From Coprococcus ammoniilyticus (GTDB lineage: Bacteria; Bacillota; Clostridia; Lachnospirales; Lachnospiraceae), in NCBI RefSeq assembly GCF_025567345.1, contig NZ_JAOQJS010000002.1:186001-250000 (forward strand): 64,000 nt of DNA. Reading direction: 5' to 3'. The notes below the pieces were generated by a model. That model was not told the DNA's origin and did not search any database. It worked only from the letters and a program-made list of their open reading frames with translations. The position numbers were made by a program, and so were the translations under genes. Within the stretch, counting starts at the first letter, position 1. Each line of letters starts with the position of its first letter. Below, one piece after another: positions 44,376-53,182 of the stretch.

Positions 44376-46740
44376 ACCTGAGATTTTAGCTCCGGCAGGC
44401 TCTATGGATGCGCTGAAAGCTGCGGTAAGTGCAGGCGCTGATGCATGCTATGCCGGAGGCGATATGTTCAGCGCCCGTGCATTTGCCGGAAACTTTGATA
44501 CAACAGAATTACTGGAAGCAATTGATTACTGCCATATTCATAATGTGAAGTTATATATGGCAGTTAATACTTTGCTCAAAAATAGTGAAATGAAGAAACT
44601 GATTCCTTACCTTGAGCCTTTTTACAGGGAAGGTGTAGATGGGATTATTGTACAGGATGTCGGTGTTATAAGAAGTCTTTCACAGGCATATCCGGATCTG
44701 CCATTACATGGAAGTACACAGATGAGTGTATGCAGTACCTATGGGGCAGAATTTCTTAAAAATCTTGGGTTGACAAGATTTGTTCCTGCCAGGGAATTAT
44801 CCTTAAAAGAAATAAAATCAATTAAAGAAGCAGTTGATATTGAGATTGAAACATTTGTGCATGGTGCGATGTGCTTCTGCTATTCAGGAAAATGTCTGAT
44901 GAGCAGCTTTGCAGGCGGAAGAAGCGGCAATCGTGGACGCTGTGCGCAACCATGCAGAAAGGCATATAACAGCAGAAAGTTTAATCATGAATATGCCCTC
45001 AGCATGAAGGATATGTGTACACTTGCGGATTTACCACAGTTAATCGAGGCTGGGATTGATTCCTTTAAGATCGAAGGAAGAATGAAGAAGCCGGAGTATG
45101 TAGCTGCGGCAGTTCATGCATATTCTGAGATTACAGATGAATACATAAACGGTCATGTGAATGAGAAACGGATCAAATATCATACAGACCGGCTGATGGA
45201 TATCTATAACCGCGGTGGTTTTTCTTCCGGCTATTATTATATGAAGAACGGTAAGGAAATGCTTGCAAACAAGCGTCCGAATCATACCGGTACATTGATT
45301 GGTAAAGTGGAAGCTGTGGAAGCACCCCATGTATACATCCGTCTGGAACGTGGAATTCAGGCAAAGGATGTTCTGGAGATCCGTACCGGAACAGAACAGA
45401 ATATTGAACTGACTTCGAATATAACCGCACAGGCCGGACAGAAGATCCGACTGAATGCGAATAATCTTCGGCAGATCCGAAAAGATATGCAGGTCTATCG
45501 GACAAGAAATAATGCGCTTATTGATGATATTAACGTAAGGTTTATACAGAAGGAAAAACAGACGGATATCTATGGAAAGGTGACTGCAAAGATTGGAAAG
45601 CCGATCATGCTGGAGTTGTTTTCAGATGTGGATGATATCTCGGTAAAGGTAAGCGGAGAATGCGTGTCACAGGCTGCAAAACGTCCGGTTGAGGTGACGC
45701 AGATCATAGATAAGCTGTCAAAGACCGGTGGAACAGGATTTAACTTCTATCTGGAAGCGGAGTGCGATGAGAATATATTTATTTCTCTTGGAAGTCTGAA
45801 TGTATTAAGACGGGAAGCCGTCTGCCAGTTGGAACAGGCATTGATCGGACGATATAAACGGACGATACCGGATGATAAGAAGTTGCTGGCGGAGGAAACT
45901 ATTTATGATCAGAAACAGACAGATACCAGAGATGCTATGGAATGCGGTTGCTATGTATCTGTAAAAACAATAGAACAATTTCGAATTGTTAATAATTATA
46001 AATTGGTACAACATGTTATAATTGATCATAATATCGTGCATGAAGCAGAAATCGGAAAAATGAGAGAAGATAAAAAGATCTATGTTTCCTTTCCGGATAT
46101 CCTGCGTGAGAATAAGAAACAAGGAATAAAAGATCTGTATTTTCTGTCTGGAATGTTTGAGGGTATCTATATTAAGAATATAGATGAGATTGGTTTTCTG
46201 AAGAAGCAGGGATATAAGGGAATGGTATTGCTTGATCCATTCTTATATGCATATAATGATGAAGCTGTTTTATTCTATAAGGAGCTGTTTCCACAGGTAA
46301 TGCTGATCGGTTCTGTGGAACTGACACATCAGGAATGGAGCGGTCTCTGTGAAACAGATATTGAAAGATTATATGGATATCAGCCGGTTATGATCACAGC
46401 CCAGTGCTTTGTCAATAACTATCTGGACGGATGTGGTTATAATAAACGAGAACGTTTCTCGTTCCGGGATGAAAAGGGCAATCGCTTTTATAGTGTGAAT
46501 AACTGCCGGGATTGTTATTCTGTTATATATAATGGGGTTCCGACAAACAATATCAAACAGTTGACAAATAACAGAAATACTGATATAACCAATGAATATT
46601 TGATTGATTTTACCATCGAAAACGAAGATCAGACGAAGAATGTGATGGAGCTTCTCATGAAGTTCCATGCCGGAGATATGGATGAAGAATTCGATGAGAT
46701 GGATTATACAAGAGGACATTATATAAAGGGTATTGAATAA
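44365..46740 (+). CDS. U32 family peptidase / RlhA-like protein
   Basis: A 791-residue member of peptidase family U32. Conserved segments are ILAPAGSMDALKAAVSAGADACYAGG, the FVHGAMCFCYSGKC and GRCAQPCR cysteine motifs (about 170-195) that probably bind an Fe-S cluster, and DSFKIEGRMKKPEYVA. In E. coli a related protein, RlhA, is needed for 5-hydroxycytidine in 23S rRNA, and others are annotated as collagenases. True peptidase activity is doubtful. The C-terminal half (from about 400) contains the DUF3656-type extension. It is translationally coupled to zapA and ftsW-like genes. Confidence 0.88.
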   Translation: MLNRPEILAPAGSMDALKAAVSAGADACYAGGDMFSARAFAGNFDTTELLEAIDYCHIHNVKLYMAVNTLLKNSEMKKLIPYLEPFYREGVDGIIVQDVGVIRSLSQAYPDLPLHGSTQMSVCSTYGAEFLKNLGLTRFVPARELSLKEIKSIKEAVDIEIETFVHGAMCFCYSGKCLMSSFAGGRSGNRGRCAQPCRKAYNSRKFNHEYALSMKDMCTLADLPQLIEAGIDSFKIEGRMKKPEYVAAAVHAYSEITDEYINGHVNEKRIKYHTDRLMDIYNRGGFSSGYYYMKNGKEMLANKRPNHTGTLIGKVEAVEAPHVYIRLERGIQAKDVLEIRTGTEQNIELTSNITAQAGQKIRLNANNLRQIRKDMQVYRTRNNALIDDINVRFIQKEKQTDIYGKVTAKIGKPIMLELFSDVDDISVKVSGECVSQAAKRPVEVTQIIDKLSKTGGTGFNFYLEAECDENIFISLGSLNVLRREAVCQLEQALIGRYKRTIPDDKKLLAEETIYDQKQTDTRDAMECGCYVSVKTIEQFRIVNNYKLVQHVIIDHNIVHEAEIGKMREDKKIYVSFPDILRENKKQGIKDLYFLSGMFEGIYIKNIDEIGFLKKQGYKGMVLLDPFLYAYNDEAVLFYKELFPQVMLIGSVELTHQEWSGLCETDIERLYGYQPVMITAQCFVNNYLDGCGYNKRERFSFRDEKGNRFYSVNNCRDCYSVIYNGVPTNNIKQLTNNRNTDITNEYLIDFTIENEDQTKNVMELLMKFHAGDMDEEFDEMDYTRGHYIKGIE

Positions 46741-48125
46741 TGGCAACTATTATTACAGAGATATCAAAATACTTAATCATATTTTTTATGGTTCTGTATA
46801 CAATTAAATGTTTTACGGTGCTGAAACCGGTGCGGGAAGATAAAAAGAATCATGCATTAAATGTGCAGATCGTCTATGTGTTTATTATACATTTTTTATG
46901 TTATCTGACACTTTTTTTAAAATATAAAACGATCAGTATCGTGATCTTTTATCTGCTGCAGATGATCGTTTCTATTGTATATATGGTATCGTATCATGGA
47001 ATATACAAGAAATCTTCCAGATTGATCACAAATAATATGTCATTTTTGCTGTTGATCGGATATGTCATGCTGACCAGACTGGATTTTGATCTGGCAAAAA
47101 AACAGTTTGCATTTGCAACGATCACACTGGTGATCACGGCATTTATTCCGCTTGTGATCATGAAATGCAAAAATCTGAAAAACTGGGATATTTTCTATGC
47201 AATCCTTGGAATCGGTTTTCTAATTACAGTCTTTGTTCCATTTCTTGGAGTATCCAAATACGGCTCTACAAACTGGATCCAGATTGGATCGATTTCCCTG
47301 CAGCCGATGGAATTTGTAAAGATTATATTTGTATTCTTTCTAGCAAGCGCTTTAAACAAAGCAAAGGGATTTAAAGATTACATTAAAGTTACACTTGTTT
47401 CCGGTATCTTTATGCTGATCCTGGTAGCAGAAAAGGATCTGGGTGGTGCAACAATCTTTATGATGATCTTTATCATGATGATCTATCTGGCAACACAGAA
47501 GACAATGATCCTGATCGGTGGTCTGGGTGGTGCAGCAGTCATTGCAACGGTTGGATATTCGCTGTTAAAAGACAAATTCAGTCATGTAACAACCCGAATC
47601 AACGCGTGGTTAGATCCATTTTCCTATATTAATGACGCCGGATATCAGATTTGCCAGTCACTATTTGCGATCGGATCGGGCGGGATGGAAGGAAGAGGTC
47701 TGGGTAAAGGGCTTCCAACAGCAGTTCCGGTAGCGTCCAGTGATTTTATCTTTTCTGCGATCTGTGAGGAACTGGGTGTTGTGTTTGCGCTGTGTCTGAT
47801 CCTGATGTATATCAGTTGTTTTATATATTTTATAAATATATCCATGAAGATTCGTAACTCATTTTATAAGAATGTTGCATTTGGATTCACGATCTGTTTT
47901 ATATTCCAGACATTTTTGAATATTGGCGGTGTAACAAAGTTTATCCCGTCTACCGGTGTGACACTTCCGCTTGTCAGTTATGGTGTAAGTTCAGTTGTGA
48001 GCACATTATTCCTGTTTGGAATCATTCAGGGAATCTGTGTACTTGAAAATAATGGAGTTGGTGGTAATGAAGAGCAAACGGTCTACAAACAAAGCAATCA
48101 TGAAGAAGTATTCTCAGGGGAGTAG
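46740..48125 (+). CDS. FtsW/RodA/SpoVE-family peptidoglycan polymerase
   Basis: A 461-residue SEDS glycosyltransferase with about ten membrane helices. Family motifs are GSTNWIQIGSISLQPMEFVKI, the AEKDLGGA segment with the catalytic Asp region, and FIPSTGVTLPLVSYG near the C-terminus. It polymerises lipid II glycan strands together with a class B PBP, which is encoded directly downstream and overlaps it by 59 bases. Whether it serves elongation, division or sporulation is not decided by sequence. The ATG overlaps the previous stop (TAATG). Confidence 0.92.
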   Translation: MATIITEISKYLIIFFMVLYTIKCFTVLKPVREDKKNHALNVQIVYVFIIHFLCYLTLFLKYKTISIVIFYLLQMIVSIVYMVSYHGIYKKSSRLITNNMSFLLLIGYVMLTRLDFDLAKKQFAFATITLVITAFIPLVIMKCKNLKNWDIFYAILGIGFLITVFVPFLGVSKYGSTNWIQIGSISLQPMEFVKIIFVFFLASALNKAKGFKDYIKVTLVSGIFMLILVAEKDLGGATIFMMIFIMMIYLATQKTMILIGGLGGAAVIATVGYSLLKDKFSHVTTRINAWLDPFSYINDAGYQICQSLFAIGSGGMEGRGLGKGLPTAVPVASSDFIFSAICEELGVVFALCLILMYISCFIYFINISMKIRNSFYKNVAFGFTICFIFQTFLNIGGVTKFIPSTGVTLPLVSYGVSSVVSTLFLFGIIQGICVLENNGVGGNEEQTVYKQSNHEEVFSGE

Positions 48126-49548
48126 AGAAGCACAGGAAAAACAGAAAAATGACAAAAAGAATGTTCCTGTTCTTGTGATCACATATTTTGTTATATTTAT
48201 TTTTATCGGCATGATGGTGCATCTTGTTAAATATGTTGTTGTCGATGCAGATTCAGATATTGCAAATTCATACAACAAAAGACAGAATCTGTATGCAGAA
48301 ACAGTAATAAAAGGTCAGATCATTTCAGATGACGGAGTTGTTCTGGCGGAGACAAAAACGGATGATGATGGAAACGAAACCAGAGTTTACCCATACAGCA
48401 ATATGTTTGCACATGCAGTTGGTTATGATAGCAATGGACAGGCAGGTCTGGAAATGGTTTCCAATTATTATCTGCTGACATCTAACCAGAATATTTTATA
48501 TCGTATTTATCATGCATTATCTGATAAGAAGGATATGGGAAATAATGTTATAACAACACTGGATTATGATCTGCAGAGTACAGCATATAATGCACTTGGT
48601 GATAATGATGGTGCGGTCGTAGCGATCGAGCCATCAACTGGAAAGATCAAAGCAATGGTTTCAAAGCCGGATTTTGATCCGAACCAGATCTCCTCTGTTA
48701 TAGAAGAAACAGCAAATTCGGACAGCTCCTGTCTACTAAACCGTGCAACCCAGGGAATGTATCCGCCGGGATCGACATTTAAGATCCTTACAACACTGGA
48801 ATATATAAGAGAAAATCCCAACTATAAGTCATATTCCTATGAATGTGAGGGGGATGGCATATTTAACAGTGTATCCATTCACTGCTATAATCATAAGGTG
48901 CACGGAACCGTTAGCCTGGAGGATTCTCTGGCGTATTCCTGTAATACATCCTTTTCCAATATCGGAACGAAACTTGATATGGATGCATTAAATAAATTGT
49001 GCGGAGACTTTCTGTATAATAAAGAATTGCCGTATGATGGCTACTATAAGAAATCCAGTTATACCATGACATCAAAAACAGATAAGTCCCTGATTCCACA
49101 GACAGTAATCGGACAGGGAGAGACACTGATCACGCCGCTTCATAATGCGATGGTCATGTGTGCAATCGCAAATGGTGGGGTTCTTATGAAGCCATATATG
49201 ATGGATCGTATTGAGAACTGTGACGGAAGCGTTGTAAAAAAATTCTCCAAGGATTCTTATGGCAGGATTATATCCTCAGCAGAAGCACAGACATTGACAG
49301 AGCTTATGATGTCGGTAACGGAATATGGTACAGCGTCCGATTATTTTTCAGGAGCTGAGTATACAGTAGCAGGTAAGACGGGAACTGCAGAGTTTAATGA
49401 GAACAAGGATTCCCACTCCTGGTTTATAGGTTTCTCCAATGTCAATAATCCGGATCTGGTGGTCTGCGTTCTGATAGAAAATGCAAGCAATACCGGAGCA
49501 TCTGCAACATCAATCGCCAGAAAGATATTTGATGCATATTATAATTAA
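48067..49548 (+). CDS. Class B penicillin-binding protein (transpeptidase)
   Basis: A PBP of about 493 residues with one N-terminal membrane helix (about 35-55). A short pedestal domain and the transpeptidase follow, with all three motifs: SxxK in PGSTFKIL, SxN in YSCNT and KTGTA. It cross-links peptidoglycan made by the SEDS polymerase encoded just upstream. It is compact and resembles the PbpA group of Actinobacteria/Clostridia. The frame is open from a TTG at 48016; the ATG at 48067 with GGAG upstream is preferred. It starts inside the upstream gene. Confidence 0.93.
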   Translation: MKSKRSTNKAIMKKYSQGSREAQEKQKNDKKNVPVLVITYFVIFIFIGMMVHLVKYVVVDADSDIANSYNKRQNLYAETVIKGQIISDDGVVLAETKTDDDGNETRVYPYSNMFAHAVGYDSNGQAGLEMVSNYYLLTSNQNILYRIYHALSDKKDMGNNVITTLDYDLQSTAYNALGDNDGAVVAIEPSTGKIKAMVSKPDFDPNQISSVIEETANSDSSCLLNRATQGMYPPGSTFKILTTLEYIRENPNYKSYSYECEGDGIFNSVSIHCYNHKVHGTVSLEDSLAYSCNTSFSNIGTKLDMDALNKLCGDFLYNKELPYDGYYKKSSYTMTSKTDKSLIPQTVIGQGETLITPLHNAMVMCAIANGGVLMKPYMMDRIENCDGSVVKKFSKDSYGRIISSAEAQTLTELMMSVTEYGTASDYFSGAEYTVAGKTGTAEFNENKDSHSWFIGFSNVNNPDLVVCVLIENASNTGASATSIARKIFDAYYN

Positions 49549-49691
49549 TCAGCTTGAAATAATGCAGTAATACTGATATACTTATAACCAATTAAGGACT
49601 GGCAGGGTAAGCCGGTTCAGAGTTTTATTCGTAGTCGAATGTGAGTAGAACTTGAAGCATTTACAACACCGAAAAGACAGGAGGAACTGCT

Positions 49692-50144
49692 GTGATCGAA
49701 GCAACAAGCTGTGGAGGTGTGGTAATCTTCAGAGGAAAAGTATTATTACTGTACAAAAACTACAAAAACAAATATGAAGGATGGGTTCTCCCGAAGGGTA
49801 CAGTTGAGAAAGGTGAAGAGCATAATCAGACTGCACTTAGAGAAGTAAAAGAGGAGACAGGTGTTAGCGCATCTATTATTAAGTATGTAGGAAAAAGCAA
49901 TTATACATTTAATACTGCTTTTGATGTGGTAAACAAGGATGTACACTGGTATTTGATGATGGCGGACAGCTATTACAGCAAACCGCAGCGTGAAGAATAT
50001 TTTGTGGATTCCGGTTACTACAAGTATCATGAAGCCTACCACCTTCTGAAGTTTCCGAACGAAAAGGATATTCTGGAACAGGCATATGCAGAGTATGTAG
50101 AATTGAAACGGAATAATCTTTGGGGAAGCAGAAAGTATTTTTAA
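49692..50144 (+). CDS. NUDIX hydrolase (Ap4A/MutT-like)
   Basis: A 150-residue NUDIX protein with the box GTVEKGEEHNQTALREVKEE (Gx5Ex7REUxEE) near residues 36-57. The N-terminal TSCGGVVIFRGKVLLLYKN and WVLPKGTVEKGE segments suggest the diadenosine-tetraphosphate hydrolase-like branch. Substrate is uncertain. The start is GTG with AGGAGG 7 bases upstream. The 143-base gap before it contains nothing recognisable. Confidence 0.88.
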   Translation: MIEATSCGGVVIFRGKVLLLYKNYKNKYEGWVLPKGTVEKGEEHNQTALREVKEETGVSASIIKYVGKSNYTFNTAFDVVNKDVHWYLMMADSYYSKPQREEYFVDSGYYKYHEAYHLLKFPNEKDILEQAYAEYVELKRNNLWGSRKYF

Positions 50145-50264
50145 GGTTCAAAATCTGACTGTTTATTATGAATGGTCAGATTTTTTGCTTTCAGGATAAT
50201 GAATGACAAGCGTACGGAAATAACACAAAAATGAAAAAGTGATCAAGAAAGGATGCTGGTTCGG

Positions 50265-51158
50265 ATGAACGGATTAACAGACAGGAAAGAAACAGATAAC
50301 AGAGAAATGGCAACGCAAAACAATGACCATGAGAATTCATCACAGAGTGGAAGAAAAAAGAATGGAATATTGTTAAATCTTATACTTGCAGTATGTGTAC
50401 TTGTTTTTCTTGGCTGTGGCTGCTATCTGGGTGTTTATTTTTTTACCAGCAGACAGGCAGAGTCAGCGTTTGCAGAGATCAAACTGGAAGTGGAGCAGGA
50501 CAATTGTACGGAAGAAACCGGAAAACCGGTTTATACAACAGTACAGGAAAAAAAGGTTTATAAAAAGTACGCATCTGTATATGAGGAGAATACAGACTTT
50601 GTTGGATGGCTGTATATATATGGAACAAGAATCGATTATCCGGTCATGTATACGCCAGAGAATGAAGAATATTATATCCATCGGAATTTTCAGGGGGGTT
50701 ACAGTGCTGCTGGTACGTTATTTGCAGCAGCAAACTGTTCTCCGACAGGGAAGGTATCTGACAATGTCATTATATACGGACATAATATGAAAGCAGGGAC
50801 GATGTTTCATGATCTGTTAAAATATGAAGATGAAGATTTCTATAAAGAACATCAGACGATCATATTTGATACTTTAGATGGACCGGGTACATATATAGTG
50901 ATCGCAGCCTTTTATACAAAAGCCTATCCGGAAGGGGATACAGAGCATTATAATATATATGACTTTGCAGATGCGGGATCAAAAGAGAAATTTGATGATT
51001 ATGTCAGCCGGGTAAAAGCAAATACACCATATACGATCGAAGAAACGGCATCCTATGGGGACAAGCTGCTGACCTTATCCACCTGTGCGTATCATACAGA
51101 AGATGGACGGTTTGTTGTGGTTGCAAAGAAGATCGGCAACAACAGCCGGCTGCAGTAA
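50265..51158 (+). CDS. srtB: Class B sortase
   Basis: A sortase of about 297 residues: a polar cytoplasmic N-terminus (about 30 residues), a membrane helix (about 35-58) and an extracellular catalytic domain. The catalytic set is His173 in IIYGHNM, Cys274 in LSTCAYH and Arg282 in EDGRFVVV. FVGWLYIYGTRIDYPVM is typical of class B. It anchors proteins to peptidoglycan, but no substrate with a sorting signal is encoded nearby, so it may be a housekeeping or scattered-substrate enzyme. ATG 50265 is chosen over 50253, which lies too close to AAAGG. Confidence 0.92.
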   Translation: MNGLTDRKETDNREMATQNNDHENSSQSGRKKNGILLNLILAVCVLVFLGCGCYLGVYFFTSRQAESAFAEIKLEVEQDNCTEETGKPVYTTVQEKKVYKKYASVYEENTDFVGWLYIYGTRIDYPVMYTPENEEYYIHRNFQGGYSAAGTLFAAANCSPTGKVSDNVIIYGHNMKAGTMFHDLLKYEDEDFYKEHQTIIFDTLDGPGTYIVIAAFYTKAYPEGDTEHYNIYDFADAGSKEKFDDYVSRVKANTPYTIEETASYGDKLLTLSTCAYHTEDGRFVVVAKKIGNNSRLQ

Positions 51159-51232
51159 AAGAGTCTGTATTTGGGTGTGCATCTAGCGGGCAAATATTGG
51201 GCAAAATAGTTGAAATGCCTGCATTTTGAGTA

Positions 51233-51257
51233 ATAAAAAAAGCCACAAAATGGCTTA
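51233..51257 (-). terminator. Terminator of tRNA-Leu
   Basis: On the minus strand AAGCCA/TGGCTT (51251-51256 with 51240-51245) form a 6-bp stem with a 5-base loop, followed by a T-run. Confidence 0.8.
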
Positions 51258-51292
51258 AAACTTAGATTTTTTATTAAGCAAAATACAAAGAG

Positions 51293-51376
51293 TGCCGGCA
51301 GCGGGACTTGAACCCGCACGATGTTGCCACCAACAGATTTTGAGTCTGCCTCGTCTGCCAATTCCGACATGCCGGC
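51293..51376 (-). tRNA. tRNA-Leu (anticodon CAA)
   Basis: The minus strand gives an 84-base tRNA. The acceptor GCCGGCA pairs with TGCCGGC. The anticodon loop CTCAAAA gives CAA, reading Leu TTG. A long variable arm (class II) and GGTTCAAGTCC in the T arm are present. The 3' CCA is not encoded. Confidence 0.95.
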
Positions 51377-51452
51377 GTCTGTGAACCTTTGTAATAGTAA
51401 CACATGGCTACAACAGTGTCAATGATTATTTCCTGAAATGAGGTGCGAAACA

Positions 51453-51674
51453 ATGATGAAACGTAGTGTAAAACAACAACTGAATGCAAAGCTGAATGAG
51501 ATGAATATGAATCTTGCAAACAATTATAAGGATCTGGCACATGATGCCTTAAAGGAGCTGGATCAGATGGTGGAAGATCTGAAACAATCCGGAGATTTAA
51601 AGGAAAAGGATTACCAGAAAATGCGCCAGATGGTTGACGGATATAAGGTAAAGCTTTCCGATTATCATCATTAA
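51453..51674 (+). CDS. Small helical protein of unknown function
   Basis: A protein of about 73 residues, almost entirely charged and helical (heptad-like Leu/Met spacing, LKELDQMVEDLKQSGDLKEKDY), with no signal peptide or membrane segment. I do not recognise the family. The frame starts at 51438; ATG 51453 with GAGG 9 bases upstream is preferred. It is divergent from tRNA-Leu and convergent with sigE, ending 8 bases from it. Confidence 0.65.
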   Translation: MMKRSVKQQLNAKLNEMNMNLANNYKDLAHDALKELDQMVEDLKQSGDLKEKDYQKMRQMVDGYKVKLSDYHH

Positions 51675-51681
51675 AGGCTGA

Positions 51682-52419
51682 TCAGCTCATTTTAATTATT
51701 TCTTTTTTTAGTTTCTTTATGATCTTTTTTTCAAGACGAGAGATATAAGACTGGCTGATTCCTAACAGGTCAGCCACTTCTTTCTGGGTGCGTTCTACAC
51801 CGTTAATCGTGTTGATCCCGTACCGCAATTCAATAATGGTACGTTCCCGTTCTGTCAGGTGAGAGACTGCTGCCGTTAACAGGGAATGATCCATTTCTGT
51901 TTCCATATTCTTGTAAACCGTATCTTCCTCGGTTCCAAGAATGTCAGATAATAATAATTCATTTCCATCCCAGTCAACATTCAATGGTTCATCAATCGAA
52001 ATCTCCATGCGGAGTTTGCTGTTCCTGCGGAGATACATAAGGATTTCATTTTCGATGCATCTAGATGCATAGGTTGCCAGCTTGATGTTTTTGTCGCATT
52101 TAAAGGTATTGATTGCTTTGATCAGTCCAATCGTACCGATTGAGATCAAATCTTCTACGCCAATTCCGGTGTTGTCAAATTTCTTTGCAATATAAACAAC
52201 CAGACGAAGATTCCGTTCAATCAGTATTTTTTTAATCTCCTGATCGTCGCCGTTCCCAAGTCCGGCTACCATGGCACTTTCTTCATATGGTTCTAATGGG
52301 GCAGGAAGAATATCACACCCGCCTATGTAATGGACATCTTTGGAGGATGAAGGAAATAAGGTCATAATATTGGATACCATTGAAAATTTAAAATCTCGAT
52401 TTGCGAATGTGTTTATCAT
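51682..52419 (-). CDS. sigE: RNA polymerase sporulation sigma factor SigE
   Basis: A 245-residue sigma-70-family factor matching sigma-E of the mother cell almost throughout. Examples are ILIERNLRLVVYIAKKF, DLISIGTIGLIKAINTF and ATYASRCIENEILMYLRR in region 2, DWDGNELLLSDILGTEED, and a region 4 helix-turn-helix ending in ISQSYISRLEKKIIKKL. Sigma-E is made as an inactive precursor whose N-terminal pro-sequence is cut by SpoIIGA. Here the segment before YIGG (about 32 residues) lacks the usual strongly basic amphipathic helix. The start has AAAGG upstream and overlaps the spoIIGA remnant by 32 bases. Confidence 0.93.
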   Translation of the reverse strand: MINTFANRDFKFSMVSNIMTLFPSSSKDVHYIGGCDILPAPLEPYEESAMVAGLGNGDDQEIKKILIERNLRLVVYIAKKFDNTGIGVEDLISIGTIGLIKAINTFKCDKNIKLATYASRCIENEILMYLRRNSKLRMEISIDEPLNVDWDGNELLLSDILGTEEDTVYKNMETEMDHSLLTAAVSHLTERERTIIELRYGINTINGVERTQKEVADLLGISQSYISRLEKKIIKKLKKEIIKMS

Positions 52420-52850
52420 AGTTTCTTACCTTTCTCATATATACTGAATTTAATAAAATACATTTCTTCATATGACTGATCTGTAACGTATGTCTGCTGA
52501 TCCCGATCAGTGGCCGGTTGCAGATTATATGATTATTAATAAAGAAAAAGTCACAGTCAAATGCCAGCATCAGATCCGATTCCGAACTGATCGTTCGGTA
52601 GGGGATCAGGTGGATGCCCTCCGGCATATAGATGGAGGACTTTCGATCAAATGGTTGGATCCCATTTGTATAATCGTATACAAGCGCATGAAGCTGCAGG
52701 GGCAACAGGTCATACATGATTTCCGGTGAGGCGATGACCACATGTTTGCCGGTTGAAATATCTTTTAGCGTATTGCCGGTATCCAGATAGCCGGTTGCCT
52801 GTACAACATTCTGTTTTCTGCCAATAAACAAATTGGAAAAATAATTCATA
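52388..52850 (-). pseudogene. spoIIGA: Truncated SpoIIGA: protease domain without membrane domain
   Basis: The frame encodes the C-terminal aspartic protease part of SpoIIGA. It has the catalytic GYLDTGNTLKD motif, a TGKHVVIASPE segment, LIPYRTISSESDLMLAFD and PLIGIS. SpoIIGA is normally about 300 residues with five N-terminal membrane helices. Here the frame from ATG 52850 gives only about 153 residues, and an ORF extension to 53047 shows no membrane helices. Just 135 bases further lies a divergent gene, so the membrane half is deleted. The remaining domain could be expressed (weak GAAAG site) or decayed. It precedes and overlaps sigE as in normal spoIIGA-sigE operons. Confidence 0.75.
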
Positions 52851-52957
52851 TGTTTTTCTTTCAATTGATTTGCAAATGCAATTATATATAGATGCGGTGA
52901 AATAATACGTCGGATTAAGGAATTTGAAACCAAGGAATACCGACGTAATATGACAAA

Positions 52958-53040
52958 TGTGGATAAACAGGGGATAAAATCCCTGTTTTTTAGACTGAAA
53001 ATCCTATTTTTGTGTATAAATCTGTTGATAATGTGGAAAA
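52958..53040 (+). promoter_or_regulatory. Cluster of DnaA-box-like sites
   Basis: Four same-direction nonamers resemble the reverse complement of TTATCCACA: TGTGGATAA (52958-52966, perfect), TGTGTATAA (53011-53019), TGTTGATAA (53023-53031) and TGTGGAAAA (53032-53040). They lie in the 332-base gap upstream of the spoIIGA remnant and the subtilase. A hairpin with T-run (AAACAGGG/CCCTGTTT, 52965-52988) overlaps the first. No dnaA or dnaN is present, so this is not obviously the origin. Confidence 0.5.
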
Positions 53041-53182
53041 GTTCCAACTTTACTTACATTTTTCGATATTTTCAAACAATTAACAACATTTGATGAAATC
53101 ATAAGAATATTCTAAATATCAATAAAAAATCATATGATTAAGAGATAAAAATAATACATAAAAAGCGGGATAGTAAGGGAAA

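Noticed and set aside
52851..53047. N-terminal extension of the spoIIGA frame
   Set aside because: It is Arg/Ile-rich without clear membrane helices, covers the DnaA-box cluster, and has no RBS; treated as non-coding.
52851..53182. Replication origin
   Set aside because: DnaA-box-like sites are present but there is no dnaA, dnaN or other origin gene nearby, and only four boxes.
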